Origin: Erpetoichthys calabaricus
Taxonomy: Eukaryota; Chordata; Cladistia; Polypteriformes; Polypteridae
NCBI RefSeq assembly: GCF_900747795.2
Contig: NC_041395.2
Span: 40,566,097-40,630,096, forward strand
Direction: 5' to 3'
Length of the DNA: 64,000 nucleotides
Shown here: piece by piece, positions 1 through 9,944 of the stretch
Layout: each line of letters begins with the position of its first letter
Numbering within the stretch: the first letter of the stretch is position 1
The notes under the pieces: model-generated
Databases searched by the model: none
Told to the model about the DNA's origin: nothing
What the model saw: the letters and a program-made list of their open reading frames with translations, nothing else
Position numbers and translations under genes: made by a program

Positions 1-502
1 AATGCCCAAGGCTGTGGCACCGACCTGTTGCCAGACAGTTCTTAACTAGTCAGGACTGAGAGGGGCACTTTTCAGTACTTTCTCCAGATGGGCCACTGGT
101 TCTACTCACCAACAGTTCTACCAGACTAAGATTTAGGAAGGGGGCTTTCCAAAGGTCAAGGGCCAAAGAGCCCAGAGAGTTCCAGAGAGAGACTTTAATG
201 AGCTCAGCAGCTTTTGTCCTGAGAAAGAAAACTGTGAGTGTCAGTGGAAATGAAGGGGATGAAAATTCAGGGAGTGCTTCTTCGCACAAATGGATAAGCC
301 ACGTAAATGAAGATGACTGGGTGATATCTGGGGACAGCTTAGCTTTCAGCTAGTCAAACAACTTTGATGGACCTATCATCTTCTCATTATATATTATGAC
401 AAGATTGCTGTGTCAATGAGTCAACAGGAGACAGATCTGGAAATGGAATATCATACACTCCCACCTGGTCCTGACTGCCCTTAAAAAGGTTCTTCTTGTC
501 AG

Positions 503-558
503 ATGAAGAATTGGCAGCAGACAGGATGTGAGAAAGGGACACAGTATTCCTGCCTGAA
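503..558 (+). CDS. cirop: Probable CIROP exon (cysteine pair before the GCHYLH block)
   Basis: A pyrimidine-rich acceptor ending TTCTTCTTGTCAG precedes 18 codons plus two bases, and a GTACAC donor follows. The two left-over bases fit the single leading base of the next exon at 1393. The peptide contains TGCEKGTQYSC and would join directly to GPGCHYLH. The spacing of the two cysteines resembles the segment just before the same block in mammalian CIROP as I recall it. The exon is short and the donor is not a strong consensus, so this stays probable. Confidence 0.5.
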
Positions 559-3500
559 GTACACAAGTGGGGGCTTCAAAGAGGAAAGAAAATGTCTTCC
601 CTCAGAGGAGTGCACTAAAGCATGTCACCTTCAATCCATCAATTGACTTTCCCAGACTTGTTAGGGTGCCGTCACACAGCCTACCAGAAGCCAAAAAGAA
701 ATGGTGCACTAGCTACTTTCATGTCCATCCATTGACATGGTGTTCTTTCCAACAGCAAAGTTCAGATTCTCTCTTATTCTCTTCTGATCTTCCACCCTTT
801 TCAGGCCTTGAGAACACTTCAGAACACGTAGTCCACCTGAAACTCTAAGTGTGTTTGGGCCTGGCCAGTACTAGGATGGGAGACCATCTAGGAAATACTG
901 GGGTTGCAGCTGGAAGAGGTGCCGGTAAAGCAACCTGGGGGTGCTTACCATGAGGTCTCTGTGGAAATCTGTGCCCCAGTGCAGTGGAGGGGCCAGTGAA
1001 CTGTAAATATTGGTGCTGTCCTTCGAATGAGTAGTAAACCCGAAGTCTTGACTCTCTGTGATCATAAAAGATACCTGGGCATCCTTCATAAAGAGCAGAG
1101 TGTATCCCGATGTCCTGGCTAAATTGCTTACCTCGGCCTGGCCATTCTCGCCCCTTGATTATCGCCCGTCTCTTACTGACCATCTCTCCCTGTCTCTCCT
1201 TTACCGCCTAATCGCTAATGTTTGGTCAGCATACTGATGCAAGAATGGCTGCCGTTGTAACATCTAGGTGGGTGCTACGCATTGGTGATGGCTGAAGTGA
1301 CTCCCTACTGTCTATGTAAAGCACTTTACAAAAGTGCTATATAAATGTAATTGATTAATTAATTATTATTGATGACCTCTTTATCATTGCAGTGGCCCTG
1401 GATGTCACTACCTACATTTTGACAAAGGTGTGTGCACCACTGATGACTTTCTGGAAGGATGTCGGATATACAAACCCCTCAGTAACGACGTTAGTTTGTC
1501 ATTTCTATTATTTGTTTCTGTCGCTACAGGACATCCTGCCTCTTATTTACTGAAATATAAACTTTGATTTTTCAGAGCGCATGCTGGATGGAAGCGAATG
1601 GTGCAGTGGCCATGACTTGGTTAAGTGGGGAGATTTTTGGTCCAGAGAGCCGCTGTTTTTTCGCCAATCTTTCCCGTAAGGTAAGAGTTCCTGCTGTTCC
1701 TGTTGTATGACACGCTACACGAGGCATTAAAGTGCGACTTACACTCGGTCATGGATGTAATAGAACTGTGGGGATTGGACTTTAAAATTGATTTACATTA
1801 ATCTCAGATCACTATTTCTCACCGTGCACAATGAACATGGACATGGGGATGGGGGCACCAATTATCATTTAGGGAATACTCGAGAATTAACGGGTTTACG
1901 GACATTTCGCCCCTCACATTTTGCCCCCACTACATTTCTCCCCCACCCCAGTAACTTCTAATACCCACACCCAGGCGTTTTGAGTGTTGGAAGTTTCTAG
2001 AAAGAATAAAGTGAATAATCGTTCTCAGTGTTCAAAACTGACTTTCCTAATTTAAACATTTTTGTAGCAAAATGATAAAGTTAGCAATAGTGCATCACTT
2101 AAATGAAATGCTCTGTAAACATATATAAATTTATATTTCGATTAAACGAATCCAAACGATTTTACAAAAATTAGTATCACATGCCATGGCAAAAAAACAA
2201 ACGTGAAATAGAATTATGTACTAAATTAATATCTTTGTGATTTTAATGTTCACAAAAAATAATTTCTGTTATGTTGCAGAGGCACATGCCAATGTCACGG
2301 CATTGCAAAAAATAACACTTTCAGTGAGAACGTAATACATGATGCGGTGAGTGGTGACGCAACAATTTTGATAATTGCACTGTCTGCGAGGTGTTGATGG
2401 TTCTTCAACACGGCCACGTACCACCGATAATCAGGCGGCGAAAACCGTAAACGCACGTCTTGAAACGGCCGTAGTGCTGGCAAAAAAAAAGCGTAAAATC
2501 TAGGACAATATTATATCACATAACACGGATTAAATTTTAAGTACAATGCTCACCTTTTATGGAGGCAATCACGCATACTATTTTCAGTGGAACACGTTGA
2601 TCTGTGAGTCATATAAGAACACTACCTGAGTGAACTTTTTTATATTCAATGTTGGGTAAGGTTTATTAAATTTTTAATTGCAATTATAGATATGTTCATA
2701 AATACCGGGGCAAAATATAGTTGTGGCGAAATGTTGGGGGGGGGGGGGGTGAAAATTACCAGGAGCGAAATGTGGTGGGCAACTTATCTGGACACTGAAT
2801 TAAGGGGACACCAACTGGGTTGCTTCTTTTAACTGGTAATGAAAATCAACAATGTGCGCTTGGAGTACCAAATGAAGGGCTTCAGTCAGCCTTGACAGTA
2901 TAAAGCAACATAACGGGAGCTCGCTGTCCGCATCGGATACTGCTTTAAAATGCTATACCACCTTCCTGGATCAGCCCGCTTTTATGTCATCCATGCATAA
3001 AGGCTTCATGGGGCATGGTGGATGGGGCTAGGGGGGTCCTCCTTGGGTGGCATCTCTGAGCTATGGGACGAACAGCACTGCCCCCCCTTGTCCCAGAGAG
3101 GTATGGCTTATGACATCAGAGCATGGAAGGAGCGTGTGGTCCTGGTATAGGAGAGCAAACAATCATTCAAGGCCCAAAGCCAGTGGCCTTCACAGGGAAG
3201 AAGATGGGGTGTCAGCACCAGCCCCTTAAATTGGCATACCACCTAGTGCACCACCTGTGTGAAGAGAGCGTGGATATACCTCAGGTGACTGTGTAGACCG
3301 TGGACAAGCTGAGTGCACGTCATCTGATTGTGGGTCAAATGGGACGCACGGTTAATAACTTAGTAGGGCGTGCAGTAGACTGTGAATAACGTGTAGTGAG
3401 AATGTTGTACGTGACGTGTTGTAATATATAATTGTGGGTATTTTTAGGGAGAATAGTGAGTATTGTTATTAATGTCCCTCTCTCTGTTGTCATATCCATT

Positions 3501-6500
3501 TAATTCTGCTCAGGGTTGCTGGGAACTGGTGTACATCTTGGCAGGAATCAGTGCTGGATGGGGTGCCAGTGAATCACAGGGGAATGTGAAAAATGTGAAG
3601 CAGACAGCGAATAATGAATAGCACCCTTGTGAAAGGTGCAGGGCCGGTTGTGCATTTTCAGACTGGAGGGAAGCCTGGGTGTACAGCATCTCTGGTGGCG
3701 AGCAGAGCTGGATGGACTGCTGAGGCAGATATGGGAATGTTTGGGGAAGAAAATCTATGAACAGGAGGGTGCAAATTACGAGCCGATCACTTTGTGTGCA
3801 GTCACTTACACGGTTTGTTATGACAGAGCTGTAATGACTGACGGTCAGTTGTCATTAAAAGATCACATTAAGCTTTATCACTCCTACAAACTGGTTGCTG
3901 GAGAAAACATGTGTCTACATTTACTATCATCTGGCCAAATGATTATTTATTACAACCACACTGTGCAGGTCCTCTGTCAAGAGAGGCAGGAGAGAAGATA
4001 AAGAAATGAATGACACCTTTACAGCCATTTTTATACGTAGTGGATAGATACCATTACTTATTATCTTATCTATGTCTATTCAACACATTATTGCTTCCTA
4101 GGAAACTTAATACATAACTCTGTCTAAGTGTCGTGTCCGATGCAGACGTTCCTGGTCTTGGTCTTCCATTTGTCTCTTTCTCTTGCCATACTAAAAATCT
4201 CATTGCAACTCCTGTTGTTCCTGAACTTTCCACCAATGGGGTTTCTCTGCTCATGTCCCAATTATTTTAGCCAGTAATACCTTCAACTCTGATGATGTGT
4301 CCCAGGTATGTTAATTGTCCATTAATTGCCCATCAACAACTTTTCCAGCAGTTTTCCGTCATAGCATTCATTTACATAATCTTAGCCAGTTGGAGGCAGT
4401 CGGCGGTGAGGCTCCCGTGAAGACGTCATCTAATGTCACATCCCCAATGACTGAGACCACCCAGTCTGCGAATGGCCAGGATAAAGTCAAACAGATTTGA
4501 TTTTCTTGTTAGTCGGAGGAGCCGGCTGTGCATGCAGGGGAGCTGATAATCAATGAATGTTCATCAAGAAGTACAATGCATAGAAAGGAGCAATGAGTAA
4601 GAACAAATACGCATGTTTTGAACTTCACAAATAGAAGAGAAACTTGTCTGCCTGATGTCTCATGTTTTATGAAGGTAAACAGAAAGGAAATGAGAAAAAA
4701 TGGGCCGAAAATGCAGCTGAATGGACCTCACAAATGGAAGAGAAGCTCGTCTGTCTGATGTCTCATATTTCACACACCATAACAGAATAGAAACGGGAAA
4801 TGAAGGGCAGAGATTGCTGCTGAGCTCGCTGCAGCAATTAACCCAGCACACTGCGGCAGTTGCATCAGGCAGCATGCTATTGGCTGTCAAGAAAAGGGGC
4901 GGGCACGACCATGTTCTGAGATCAGCGCTCAGTCAGTAAATGTGACATGGGCTGCGATTTTCAGTCGTGTAAGATGACATGGTGCAGTGACGAGATCAGC
5001 GGCTGTGGTTGGCAAATCTGACATGCACACATGACAAAAAAGTCACGTAATGTGACATTGGCTTTAGCAAATTTCTTTTTACCTGTACTCTCCTTATAAT
5101 TCTTAATTTTTTGCTTGATCTGGAAAGAGAAATGCTTAGCATTCTTCTAAAAGAGCACATCTCACAGCTCTCTAGTCCACCTTCCATTGTTTTGTTTGCA
5201 GTCCATGTTTCACAAAATTAAGAGAGGCCAAACTTAACACCTCATAATGTTCACCTTTCCTTTCATTGGTATGTGTTGGTATTTTAAGTGTGTGTTTTAA
5301 CTCTTAAAAGCTGTTTTTGCCATAGCAGTCCTTCTCTTGATTTCGTGATCATTTTTTTTTTTTTTTAAATCTTGTTAATATGCCACACGGGTAACTAAAG
5401 TGATCCACTTGCTTGACATTTCTGGATTTTACTTTTACCTGGCATTCTGCCACTGCTTTCTCTTTTGTAAGCACCATACCAAACGTTTTCCAGCAATTCA
5501 ATGTTAGCCCTTTTCTTCACTTAACTTTCAGCAGAAGAAATACATGAAATGCTAAATGTGAGAGTAGAAGACTGTGAAGGGAAGGACTAACATTGAATTG
5601 GAGTGAAACAGTTAGTTTGGTGCTTACAAAAGACGAATACATGAGGAATTAAGAAGGGCCATCTGAACTCGTATGACTGGATTTCTAGGATCTTGAAATT
5701 GTAGTTTGTGCCCTCTTGGTACTAGATACACCACTGCAGAAGATGAATTAAAGGAAAAGATAAGGTAAGGTAATAATATTACTAATGTATTATTAATATT
5801 ACTAATGTACATATTGCATATACAGTGCATACAGAAAGTATTCATCCCTTTGAAAGTTACATTTAATTTGGCTTTTTTGACACTGATCAACAGAAAAAGA
5901 CTTTAATGTCAGGGTAGAAACAAATAGGTGCAAAATTAATGACAAATATAAACCACAAAATAACTGATCACATAAATATTCACGCCTTTCAACTCCGTAT
6001 ATAGCAGAAGCCCCTTTGGCAGCCATAACAGCCTTCAGTCAGTGCACAGGCCTCTCTGACTCTCTCAGCTTTGCTCATCTTCACTCTGACGTTTTTCCCT
6101 GTTTTTATAAAACTGCCTCAGCTCTGTCAGGTGTCATGGACATGATGAGTGAGCAGCTTTTTCCAAGTCCAGCCACAAATTCTCCAGGATATTGAATTTG
6201 CTGTTTTTAACACGAGAATCCCTGAAGCCTACAAAAAATGTTGTAATGCCGGGCCACCTTAAATTCCTTTGCACCTTGTCATCAGCGTCATTGTCTTGAA
6301 AATGTGTCAATCAGCAAGCAGCCTGCTATCTCATTCCCACCAACGCAGCTCAAGTCGGACAAAAAGTTCTCCCAGCTCAAGTCTGTTTATATGGGTGTGA
6401 GGTGTCTGGAGTTGTATAGGGTAAATAATATATTGTGTGAGCTCGGTTCCGAACACCATCAGGCTAACACCAGCACTTTCCACAAAACACACGTTTATTA

Positions 6501-9500
6501 TATACAAAATTTCACACAGCACACAGTGCTCCCAGCACCAATCACCCTCTCCACGGGTCTCTCTTCTGAATGTCCGTGGGCCGCCTTTCCTCTCCTCACG
6601 GGAGCTTCGTCCTGCTCCCACTCCCGACTCTAGCTTCCCGATTGTAGGGAGGTGTCCCCTTTTATTCCCACCTGGATGTGTTCCAGGTGCCTGATGACAC
6701 TGTTCCGGCAGCACTTCCTGGTGTGGTGGAAGTGCTGCCCTTGCACCTGGAAGCACTCCGGGCATCGCTGGAAGGATCTTCCTTCACCTTCCCTGGTGTG
6801 GTGGAAGTGCATGTTTCCCGGGCTCTCTGAGGCTCGGGGCGCCCCCTGGCAGTGGCCACGGGCCCCAATGGGATTGAGCCTTGTTGCTCTTCTCCTGTGG
6901 TCCTCTCCTGATCCAGGGTGGTTGCCCCCTCGTGGCCTGGGGGATGTATAAACCACTTCCCAGTCTTTCCAGGCGTCCCGTCTGGGTCTGTCCCCCAGCC
7001 TCCTGTGACAATCGTTATTTGGAACACATTTCATGTGTGTTCCGTGTCTACAACGATCTATGTAAATGTAGGATGAAAGAAAATGTGAGGCAAGAAAAGT
7101 TGAAGATATGACTAAAACACAAACTTTTCTCATGCTATAGTACAAAATGTACACATGAAGTGTATAATGTGTGAAGACTGAAGTCCAAATATCAAATAAG
7201 CACTTTAACAAAAGGTTCAAGTATAACAAAACAAGTGCACTTTTATCTAAGAATATAACCAAAGAATAAGAAATCAGGTTAGTGTATGATGCTGACACAT
7301 CCACTTGGCTGGTGCAGAGGTAAAAAACACTGTCTCATAATCAAGATTGTTGTGGGTTCGATTCCAGGTCCTTCCTGCATTTACCGTTTTGAGTAGTGAG
7401 CTGCTCTTATTGTTACTATTATATAATAACATACAGTTGATTTGAGTCTGTAACAGCCGGTGTAAATTTATTAGCATTTTTTTTTTCTATTATTCAGTTT
7501 TATTCTCTCAGTCACGTTCACGCTCCCCTCGATCTGACACTGTTAGTTTTCAAATAAAGATGTGCTATAACAGAAGTGAACTTGGATGAGGGTTCTACGT
7601 CAGAGAAAGCAAACAGAAGCATCCCCCACCCCTCACAATAAACGTCCACTCACATATAAGAACAACGCAGCTGCACCAGGCGTAAAGGCGAAAGATGGCA
7701 CCGTTTGGATGCAGCAACAGGTCAGGCATCATCCTGCCAGTCAGTCTGCCCCACACCTGTCCTTCAACAAAGCAGCACGGCTTACAGAGCTCATCAACGT
7801 ATCGTACAAAGTCCGGTTTGTGATTATGTTTTGTGATGGTCTTTATATAAAAAATGTAAATGTTACTTATATAAAAGTCAGATTGAATGTTATTTACCTT
7901 GATTTATTTACGTATCTTCCTACAGCGTAAAGTCACAAGTAAACTGTAGAGCTTCCTGTGTTTGATCGACACGGGCACACTGACACAGTACATGTGCGAT
8001 GTTTTTAGTGAGTTCTTTTTAATGTTCTTTTGTTTTTATCGTGTAGGTTAAGGAGCATTTAGAGATTACAATCCGCTGAAACCCCAGTCCAGTGATCTCC
8101 ATTGCACCAGTTCTGTGACTTCTAAAACCAATTGACTGCACCAGTGAGGATTCAGGGGTGTCATATTAAAGGGGGTGAATACTTAGATGGTCAGTTATTC
8201 TGTAATTAATTTAGATGGCTTTGTAGAGATCTGTTTTCACTTTTGCACCAATGAGGCTTTTTCTGTTGTTCAATGTAAAAAAGATTCAGTGTTGTATAAC
8301 GAGAAACTTCCAAGTGGGGTGAAGACATGTTCAGGCCTTATACTGCACATTAATAAACCCATTTGCTGTTACAAAATGGCCTACCCAGTCTGTTCGCTGC
8401 TGTGACGAGGGCTCTGCTGCTTCTTTCCGTAGTCACACTTCATCACAATGTTCTCACATGTTCTCATGCAGAACTCCACCTCACAGAATGAGACGGCGCT
8501 CAGCCTCACCGGGAGCTGTTATCTGCACAGATGTACCGGAGAGAATGCCTTCCAGGTGAAGGTTCTGGGGTCAGACTGGCTGAACTGCACGGCTGGAGAA
8601 GCAATTCAGGTAAAAAGATGAGGGGGGCGAGAAGAAAGATCAGGAGAGGCTGGAAGTGCTTGTGAAACTCCCACTGTGAGAGGCGCTATACACAAAATAA
8701 CACCTGAGTGATCTTATAAATTGAACTCTAAAAACGTAGCTCATGGAAATCACATAATGACAGTTCATACCATGGGGTTTTATATCTGCTCTGTTTAAAC
8801 AGCCTTTGTGTGTGTGTTGGGATTTCTCAGGGACTCTGTGCCCCCTGATCTTTAGCCTTCCTGTCAGTTTTTGTTTCTCTTTTCTATTCTTGTACACACT
8901 TTTGTTGAATTGAAGCCTCTCAAGTTTTGCTTGTTGCTGAGCCTCCAGGTTTGACTTCCTAACTGCCGTAATATGGACATATGGATTGTCTTCACTTCTG
9001 ATTTTGTTTCTCTATCTTCACCCTTCATAGGTACCAGGATACACAGGGGTCTTGTTCTGTCCAGATGGCCGCCTATGTGGCCCTACAAGAGGTCTTCTTG
9101 CTCCTTTCGTGCAAGCCACAACTGTCAGCTCTGTCACCAGTCCCACATCCACTACAGGGGCGTCTGCCATGGTGATGTCCTCTTCTGTTGAGGTTGTGTT
9201 CATGGTCATGGAGAAGACCTCTGAGGTATCTACAACAACATGGTCACAGTATGCCAATCTGCCAGTGGAGGCCATGATAAATGCCACTGGACTTGACCGG
9301 TGAGTCCACCTGATCCTGACCTACTAGGCCTCGTCTCACATACTGTAGGTGTCACCCTATTCACATCCAGCCTCATATCTGTCCTTTCTGTCCTCCAGGT
9401 GCCACTTTCAAAATGTTTTGCTTCGTGACCCCTTACACCTGACCCTGGATCTGGTGTGGCAGTCACCCGAGTGCAGGACCATGTCCCTCGCCGATGTGTA

Positions 9501-9944
9501 CCAAACGCTGTGGTCATCAGTCCAGCAAAGACAAATCTCCTACTGGCTGCAGGGGACCAACTACATTGCCTATGAAGTCAAGTAAGTGTCTTCTTTGTAC
9601 CTCCTGAGAATACCCCAAAATTGCCCAAGCAGATTTTCCTCACTTGTCTTATTGCATCTGCTTCAGATCTTTTAAAAAGAGTGCACATCAGTGTGTCCAT
9701 TCACGTCACGTTTTTCATTGTCTGTCTCTGCAGGTTGCTGAGCTCATCTGTTGGTTCTCCTGATATCTCTGCCCTGCCTGGGGCAGCCAACTCCTCTACA
9801 GAGAGGGCGATGTCTCCAGTGGCTGTTGCCACCCTGTGCGGCGGCCTAGGGATGGTATTGGCGTTCTCCTTGGTTTGTGTTGGCCTCACTCTGCTCTACA
9901 AGAGGAAGCGTCTGGCCAGGATTCGGGTTCACCACCAGAGCTGA
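503..9944 (+). CDS. cirop: CIROP (LMLN2) leishmanolysin-family metallopeptidase, 3' exons (gene span, spliced)
   Basis: The spliced reading gives the C-terminal half of an M8 (leishmanolysin) peptidase. In order it holds a cysteine-rich block (GPGCHYLHFDKGVC, then EGCRIYKPL), a block with GEIFGPESRCFFANL, a block with GSCYLHRCTG, then VPGYTGVLFCPDGRLCG, a domain starting RCHFQNV, and a tail with one hydrophobic span before a basic KRKR stretch. The order and wording match what I recall of vertebrate CIROP better than LMLN, which lacks this membrane tail. CIROP is known for action in the ciliated left-right organizer, where it helps fix body asymmetry. The HExxH zinc site is N-terminal and must lie before this window. 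Exons: 503-558 (probable), 1393-1489, 1576-1680, 8472-8609, 9031-9299, 9399-9581, 9734-9944; all phases agree. The 6.8-kb intron 1681-8471 is filled with transposons. The symbol rests on motif recall, not on a search. Confidence 0.85.
848..1370 (+). repeat. 5S rRNA-derived SINE
   Basis: The 5' part reads like the second half of 5S rRNA: CTGGCCAGTACTAGGATGGG followed by AGACC, which covers the 5S internal promoter (box C). A conserved body follows (about 1015-1250: the 'GTCCTTCGAATGAG ... CTGACTCTCTGTGATCAT' part common to fish SINEs of this class). It ends in AAAGTGCTATATAAATGTAA and an ATT-rich tail. It lies between two CIROP exons, so it is an intronic insertion. It is diverged from the 5S sequence, so it is not young. 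Confidence 0.8.
1393..1489 (+). CDS. cirop: CIROP exon with GCHYLH / EGCRIYKPL block
   Basis: The acceptor is TTATCATTGCAG and the donor is GTTAGT. One leading base completes a split codon, and the rest reads GPGCHYLHFDKGVCTTDD and then EGCRIYKPLSND, ending in phase 0. The cysteines match the conserved C-terminal leishmanolysin cysteine pattern. The neighbouring intron to the next exon is only 86 bases. Confidence 0.9.
1576..1680 (+). CDS. cirop: CIROP exon with GEIFGPESRCFFANL block
   Basis: The acceptor is GATTTTTCAG and the donor is AAG|GTAAGA. The exon is exactly 35 codons in phase 0. It reads from SACWMEANGAVAMTW to SRCFFANLSRK. The GEI-x-SRCFF motif is a hallmark of the leishmanolysin-like branch. 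Confidence 0.9.
1894..2805. mobile_element. Short element with inverted C-rich ends (ACATTTCGCCCC type), family unknown
   Basis: Left end: GGACATTTCGCCCCTCACAT, then CACTACATTTCTCCCCC. Right end, read on the other strand: ACCACATTTCGCTCC, then CAACATTTCGCCAC and ATATTTTGCCCCGG. Each end thus repeats a motif near ACATTTCGCCCC two or three times, in opposite orientation. The interior is AT-rich, and a G run at 2737-2749 lies in the right end. No transposase is seen and no target duplication is clear. It looks like a non-autonomous DNA element. Confidence 0.45.
4390..5063. mobile_element. Harbinger-like non-autonomous element with MADF/Myb-like relics
   Basis: The right end is GTCACGTAATGTGACATTGGCT followed by TTA, the same end seen at 39671-40243 and 13915-14480 next to TAA. 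Inside, two direct repeats of about 110 bases (near 4620 and 4730) each read SQ-x-EEKLVCLMSH in one frame. That resembles the start of a MADF or Myb-like domain, the accessory protein of PIF/Harbinger transposons. Stops interrupt both. The left end is worn away. Confidence 0.5.
5457..5637. repeat. Inverted repeat (hairpin), arms about 65-70 bases
   Basis: The arm at 5457-5526 (AAGCACCATACCAAACGTTT ... CAATTCAATGTTAGCCC) is matched in reverse complement at 5573-5637 (GACTAACATTGAATTGGAGT ... TTTGGTGCTTACAAAAGA), with about 45 bases between. The arms are imperfect, so it is probably two inverted fragments of one repeat rather than a functional structure. Confidence 0.6.
6358..7012 (-). mobile_element. 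Probable solo LTR fossil
   Basis: Read on the - strand it starts TGTCACAGGAGG and is GC-rich. It has a TATA-like AATAAAAGG, a later polyadenylation signal in TATATAATAAACG, and a directly repeated CACTTCCACCACACCAGG, which could be a promoter repeat. No coding part is joined to it and I cannot see the target duplication. The family cannot be told from the sequence. It is a fossil inside an older Tc1 copy. Confidence 0.4.
7290..7480 (+). repeat. Old tRNA-derived SINE
   Basis: GGTGCAGAGGTAAAAAACAC resembles a box A region, and GGGTTCGATTCC near 7353 is an exact box B. The tail runs into ATTATATAATAA. It is diverged from the young SINE family in this window. Confidence 0.55.
8472..8609 (+). CDS. 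cirop: CIROP exon with CYLHRCTG block
   Basis: The acceptor is TCTCATGCAG and the donor is CAG|GTAAAA. It is 46 codons in phase 0. It reads GSCYLHRCTGENAFQVKV and then SDWLNCTAGEAIQ. This corresponds to the conserved C-Y-x-H-x-C block of leishmanolysin-like proteins, which leads directly into the VPGY motif of the next exon. Confidence 0.92.
9031..9299 (+). CDS. cirop: CIROP exon with VPGYTGVLFCPDGRLCG
   Basis: The acceptor is CCTTCATAG and the donor is CCG|GTGAGT. It begins VPGYTGVLFCPDGRLCG, the clearest family signature in the window. A Thr/Ser-rich linker (TVSSVTSPTSTTGAS) follows, and then VEVVFMVMEKTSEV. It ends after two bases of an arginine codon completed by the next exon. Confidence 0.95.
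9399..9581 (+). CDS. cirop: CIROP exon, C-terminal extracellular domain
   Basis: The acceptor is TGTCCTCCAG and the donor is GTCAA|GTAAGT. It reads RCHFQNVLLRDPLHL, LVWQSPECRTMSLADVYQ and QGTNYIAYEVK. The paired cysteines and the W-x-SPxC motif fit the domain that follows the catalytic region in CIROP. Confidence 0.92.
9734..9944 (+). CDS. cirop: CIROP last exon with transmembrane segment and stop
   Basis: The acceptor is GTCTCTGCAG, and the stop codon is TGA at 9942-9944. It encodes a Ser-rich stalk, then a single hydrophobic span (VAVATLCGGLGMVLAFSLVC and the following VGLTLL), then the basic YKRKRLARIR and a short cytoplasmic end. The topology is type I with a tail of about 15 residues. 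CIROP is distinguished from LMLN by this membrane anchor. Confidence 0.93.

Larger units (their letters stand above)
5823..8348 (-). mobile_element. Degenerate Tc1-type transposon with later insertions
   Basis: One end is TA|CAGTGCATACAGAAAGTATTC at 5821; the other is a worn copy near 8160-8348 with GGGGGTGAATACTTAGATGG. Near 6000-6050 the reverse strand carries the transposase C-terminal coding end (AVMAAKGAS), as in the copy at 20830. The length of 2.5 kb, against about 1.6 kb for Tc1, is explained by the LTR-like segment at 6358-7012 and a tRNA-SINE near 7290. The transposase is mostly lost. Confidence 0.6.
1681..8471 (+). other. cirop: 6.8-kb CIROP intron, rich in transposons
   Basis: This intron separates two phase-0 exons whose peptides are adjacent in the family. 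It contains a short element with ACATTTCGCCCC-type ends, a Harbinger-like element, a hairpin, a Tc1 copy on the - strand and an LTR-like fossil. Between 2810 and 3480 nothing is recognisable. At 3490-3590 there is an old tRNA-SINE tail (GGATGGGGTGCCAGTGAATC). At 4060-4330 there may be a decayed LINE fragment on the - strand. Confidence 0.8.

Noticed and set aside
567-848. 93-codon open frame on the + strand
   Set aside because: It overlaps the probable CIROP exon in another frame, has no family motif, and its end runs into the 5S-SINE.
3636-4001. 121-codon open frame on the + strand
   Set aside because: No recognisable domain, no matching splice phase with the CIROP exons, and it lies in a repeat-rich intron.
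6630-7304. 224-codon open frame on the - strand
   Set aside because: It crosses the GC-rich LTR-like segment and has low-complexity, non-protein-like composition; chance openness in GC-rich DNA.
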